Assembly (NCBI GenBank): GCA_025352915.1
Contig: JANXSA010000592.1
Span: 1-5,822, forward strand
From: Rhodospirillales bacterium
GTDB lineage: Bacteria; Pseudomonadota; Alphaproteobacteria; Acetobacterales; Acetobacteraceae
Length of the DNA: 5,822 bases
Direction of reading: 5' to 3'
Shown: positions 5,509 through 5,822 of the stretch, piece by piece
Layout of the letters: each line of letters starts with the position of its first letter
Position numbering within the stretch: the stretch's first letter is position 1
The notes under the pieces: generated by a model
What the model was told of the DNA's origin: nothing
Seen by the model: only the letters and a program-made list of their open reading frames with translations
Database searches by the model: none
Program-made: the position numbers and the translations under genes

Positions 5509-5537
5509 GATATAGGACAAAATCGCTAACGGCGCAA
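5509..5537 (-). promoter_or_regulatory. Candidate promoter of the XRE gene (leaderless transcript)
   Basis: On the minus strand TTGCGC (5537-5532) and TATATC (5514-5509) are separated by exactly 17 bases. The -10-like box ends six bases before the ATG at 5502, so the first transcribed base would fall at or beside the start codon. CTAAC half-sites (5526-5530 and 5539-5543) lie within and just upstream of it, allowing autoregulation. The box matches are only partial. Confidence 0.45.
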
Positions 5538-5548
5538 GCTAACGATCA

Positions 5549-5578
5549 TTGACAATTGTTAGAAATAATTCTAACAAT
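5549..5578 (+). promoter_or_regulatory. Candidate promoter of the GcrA-like gene
   Basis: A perfect TTGACA -35 box lies at 5549-5554. The best -10 candidates are AACAAT (5573-5578, 18-base spacing) or TAACAA (5572-5577, 17-base spacing), both weak. This would give a leader of about 28 bases before the ATG at 5613. The spacer and -10 are covered by the palindrome at 5555-5578. Confidence 0.55.
5555..5578. promoter_or_regulatory. Palindromic operator, probably bound by the XRE regulator
   Basis: ATTGTTAGAA (5555-5564) and TTCTAACAAT (5569-5578) are perfect inverted 10-bp arms around the 4-base spacer ATAA. CTAACGAT (5539-5546) pairs 7 of 8 with ATTGTTAG (5555-5562), giving a second overlapping dyad. 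Another CTAAC lies at 5526-5530. The site sits between divergent genes and overlaps the promoter spacer and -10 of the 5613 gene, the classic position for a repressor. Confidence 0.75.
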
Positions 5579-5612
5579 CTCCGCGTGCCATCCCGCACCG
5601 GAGATCAAGCCC

Positions 5613-5822
5613 ATGCCCGCGCCCCTCGTCTGGACCGAACAGCGTGACCGGATTCTGTGCGCGCTGCGTGCCGAGGGCCGCAGCTGGGACACCATCGCCG
5701 CCATGCTGGGGATCAGCCGCTGGGCGGCCATCCAGCGCGGCCGGCTGCTGGGCGCGTTCAAGCCGGAGCCGCCGCCGCGCCATGATGACGAGGTGCCGGA
5801 CGCGGCCGGGCGCGAGGCGCTG
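5613..5822 (+). CDS. GcrA/SANT-like helix-turn-helix protein (partial, runs off right edge)
   Basis: 70 codons are open to the window edge. The ATG is preceded by GGAGA (5600-5604) at a spacing of about eight to nine bases. Residues ~7-48 read WTEQRDRILCALRAEGRSWD, TIAAMLGISRWAAIQRGRLLGA, a three-helix DNA-binding unit. It follows the pattern of the GcrA N-terminal domain and of small alphaproteobacterial HTH proteins (WT.E....L..L..EG.S...IA..LG.SR.A...R...LG). The following Pro-rich, charged segment looks like a linker. True GcrA is a sigma70-associated cell-cycle regulator, but this could equally be an unrelated paralogue of that fold, so no symbol is given. It is divergent from the XRE gene and probably repressed through the palindrome at 5555-5578. 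A fossil copy of its start region lies at 3275-3303. Confidence 0.7.
   Translation, partial: MPAPLVWTEQRDRILCALRAEGRSWDTIAAMLGISRWAAIQRGRLLGAFKPEPPPRHDDEVPDAAGREAL

Noticed and set aside
1..5822. CRISPR arrays, tRNA or rRNA genes, insertion sequences, prophage genes
   Set aside because: No regularly spaced repeats, tRNA-like cloverleaf, rRNA sequence, transposase or phage structural motif was seen on either strand. The XRE regulator alone is not evidence of a prophage.

Overview
The window is GC-rich DNA, with AT-rich stretches only in the regulatory gaps. It most likely comes from an alphaproteobacterium, probably Acetobacteraceae (Rhodospirillales). That family often carries the combination seen here: a stand-alone Hint-domain protein with a characteristic C-terminal 'RRLGVAV...GW/FH..E...RWT' module, Cys-free Gly/Asn-rich secreted proteins, and small WT..R-type HTH proteins. 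The placement rests on remembered family features, not on a search.

Layout from left to right. Bases 1-30 hold the first ten codons of a minus-strand gene that runs off the left edge, with a strong Shine-Dalgarno and an EthD-like start. Bases 175-1356 (+) encode a degenerate Hint-domain protein followed by a good intrinsic terminator. Facing it on the minus strand are two tandem paralogues of a repetitive, Cys-free, probably type-I-secreted protein (1497-2867 and 3361-4743). They are about three quarters identical by eye, and each has its own terminator and a long non-coding leader. Bases 5068-5502 (-) encode an intact XRE-family HTH regulator. A divergent gene for a GcrA/SANT-like HTH protein starts at 5613 (+) and runs off the right edge.

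The central structural fact is an old tandem duplication. Terminator, paralogue, leader and the 3' end of the XRE gene occur twice, as unit A (about 1436-3303) and unit B (about 3301-5125). In unit A the XRE gene is reduced to its last ~25 codons. These are joined directly to a 29-base copy of the start region of the 5613 gene, and within ten bases this runs into the unit B terminator. The join lies at CCGCA, which also flanks the missing 472 bp in the intact locus. The pattern therefore reads as a duplication of roughly 2.3 kb followed by a microhomology deletion that removed most of the extra regulator.

The XRE regulator and the 5613 gene share a compact divergent control region. A perfect 10+10 bp palindrome sits immediately downstream of a consensus TTGACA -35 box, with further CTAAC/GTTAG half-sites. 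This suggests that XRE represses the 5613 gene and perhaps itself. The XRE mRNA looks leaderless. Inferred joint role: a surface or secreted protein locus (two paralogues and a Hint protein) next to a two-gene regulatory switch. Nothing in the sequence proves that the regulator controls the paralogues.
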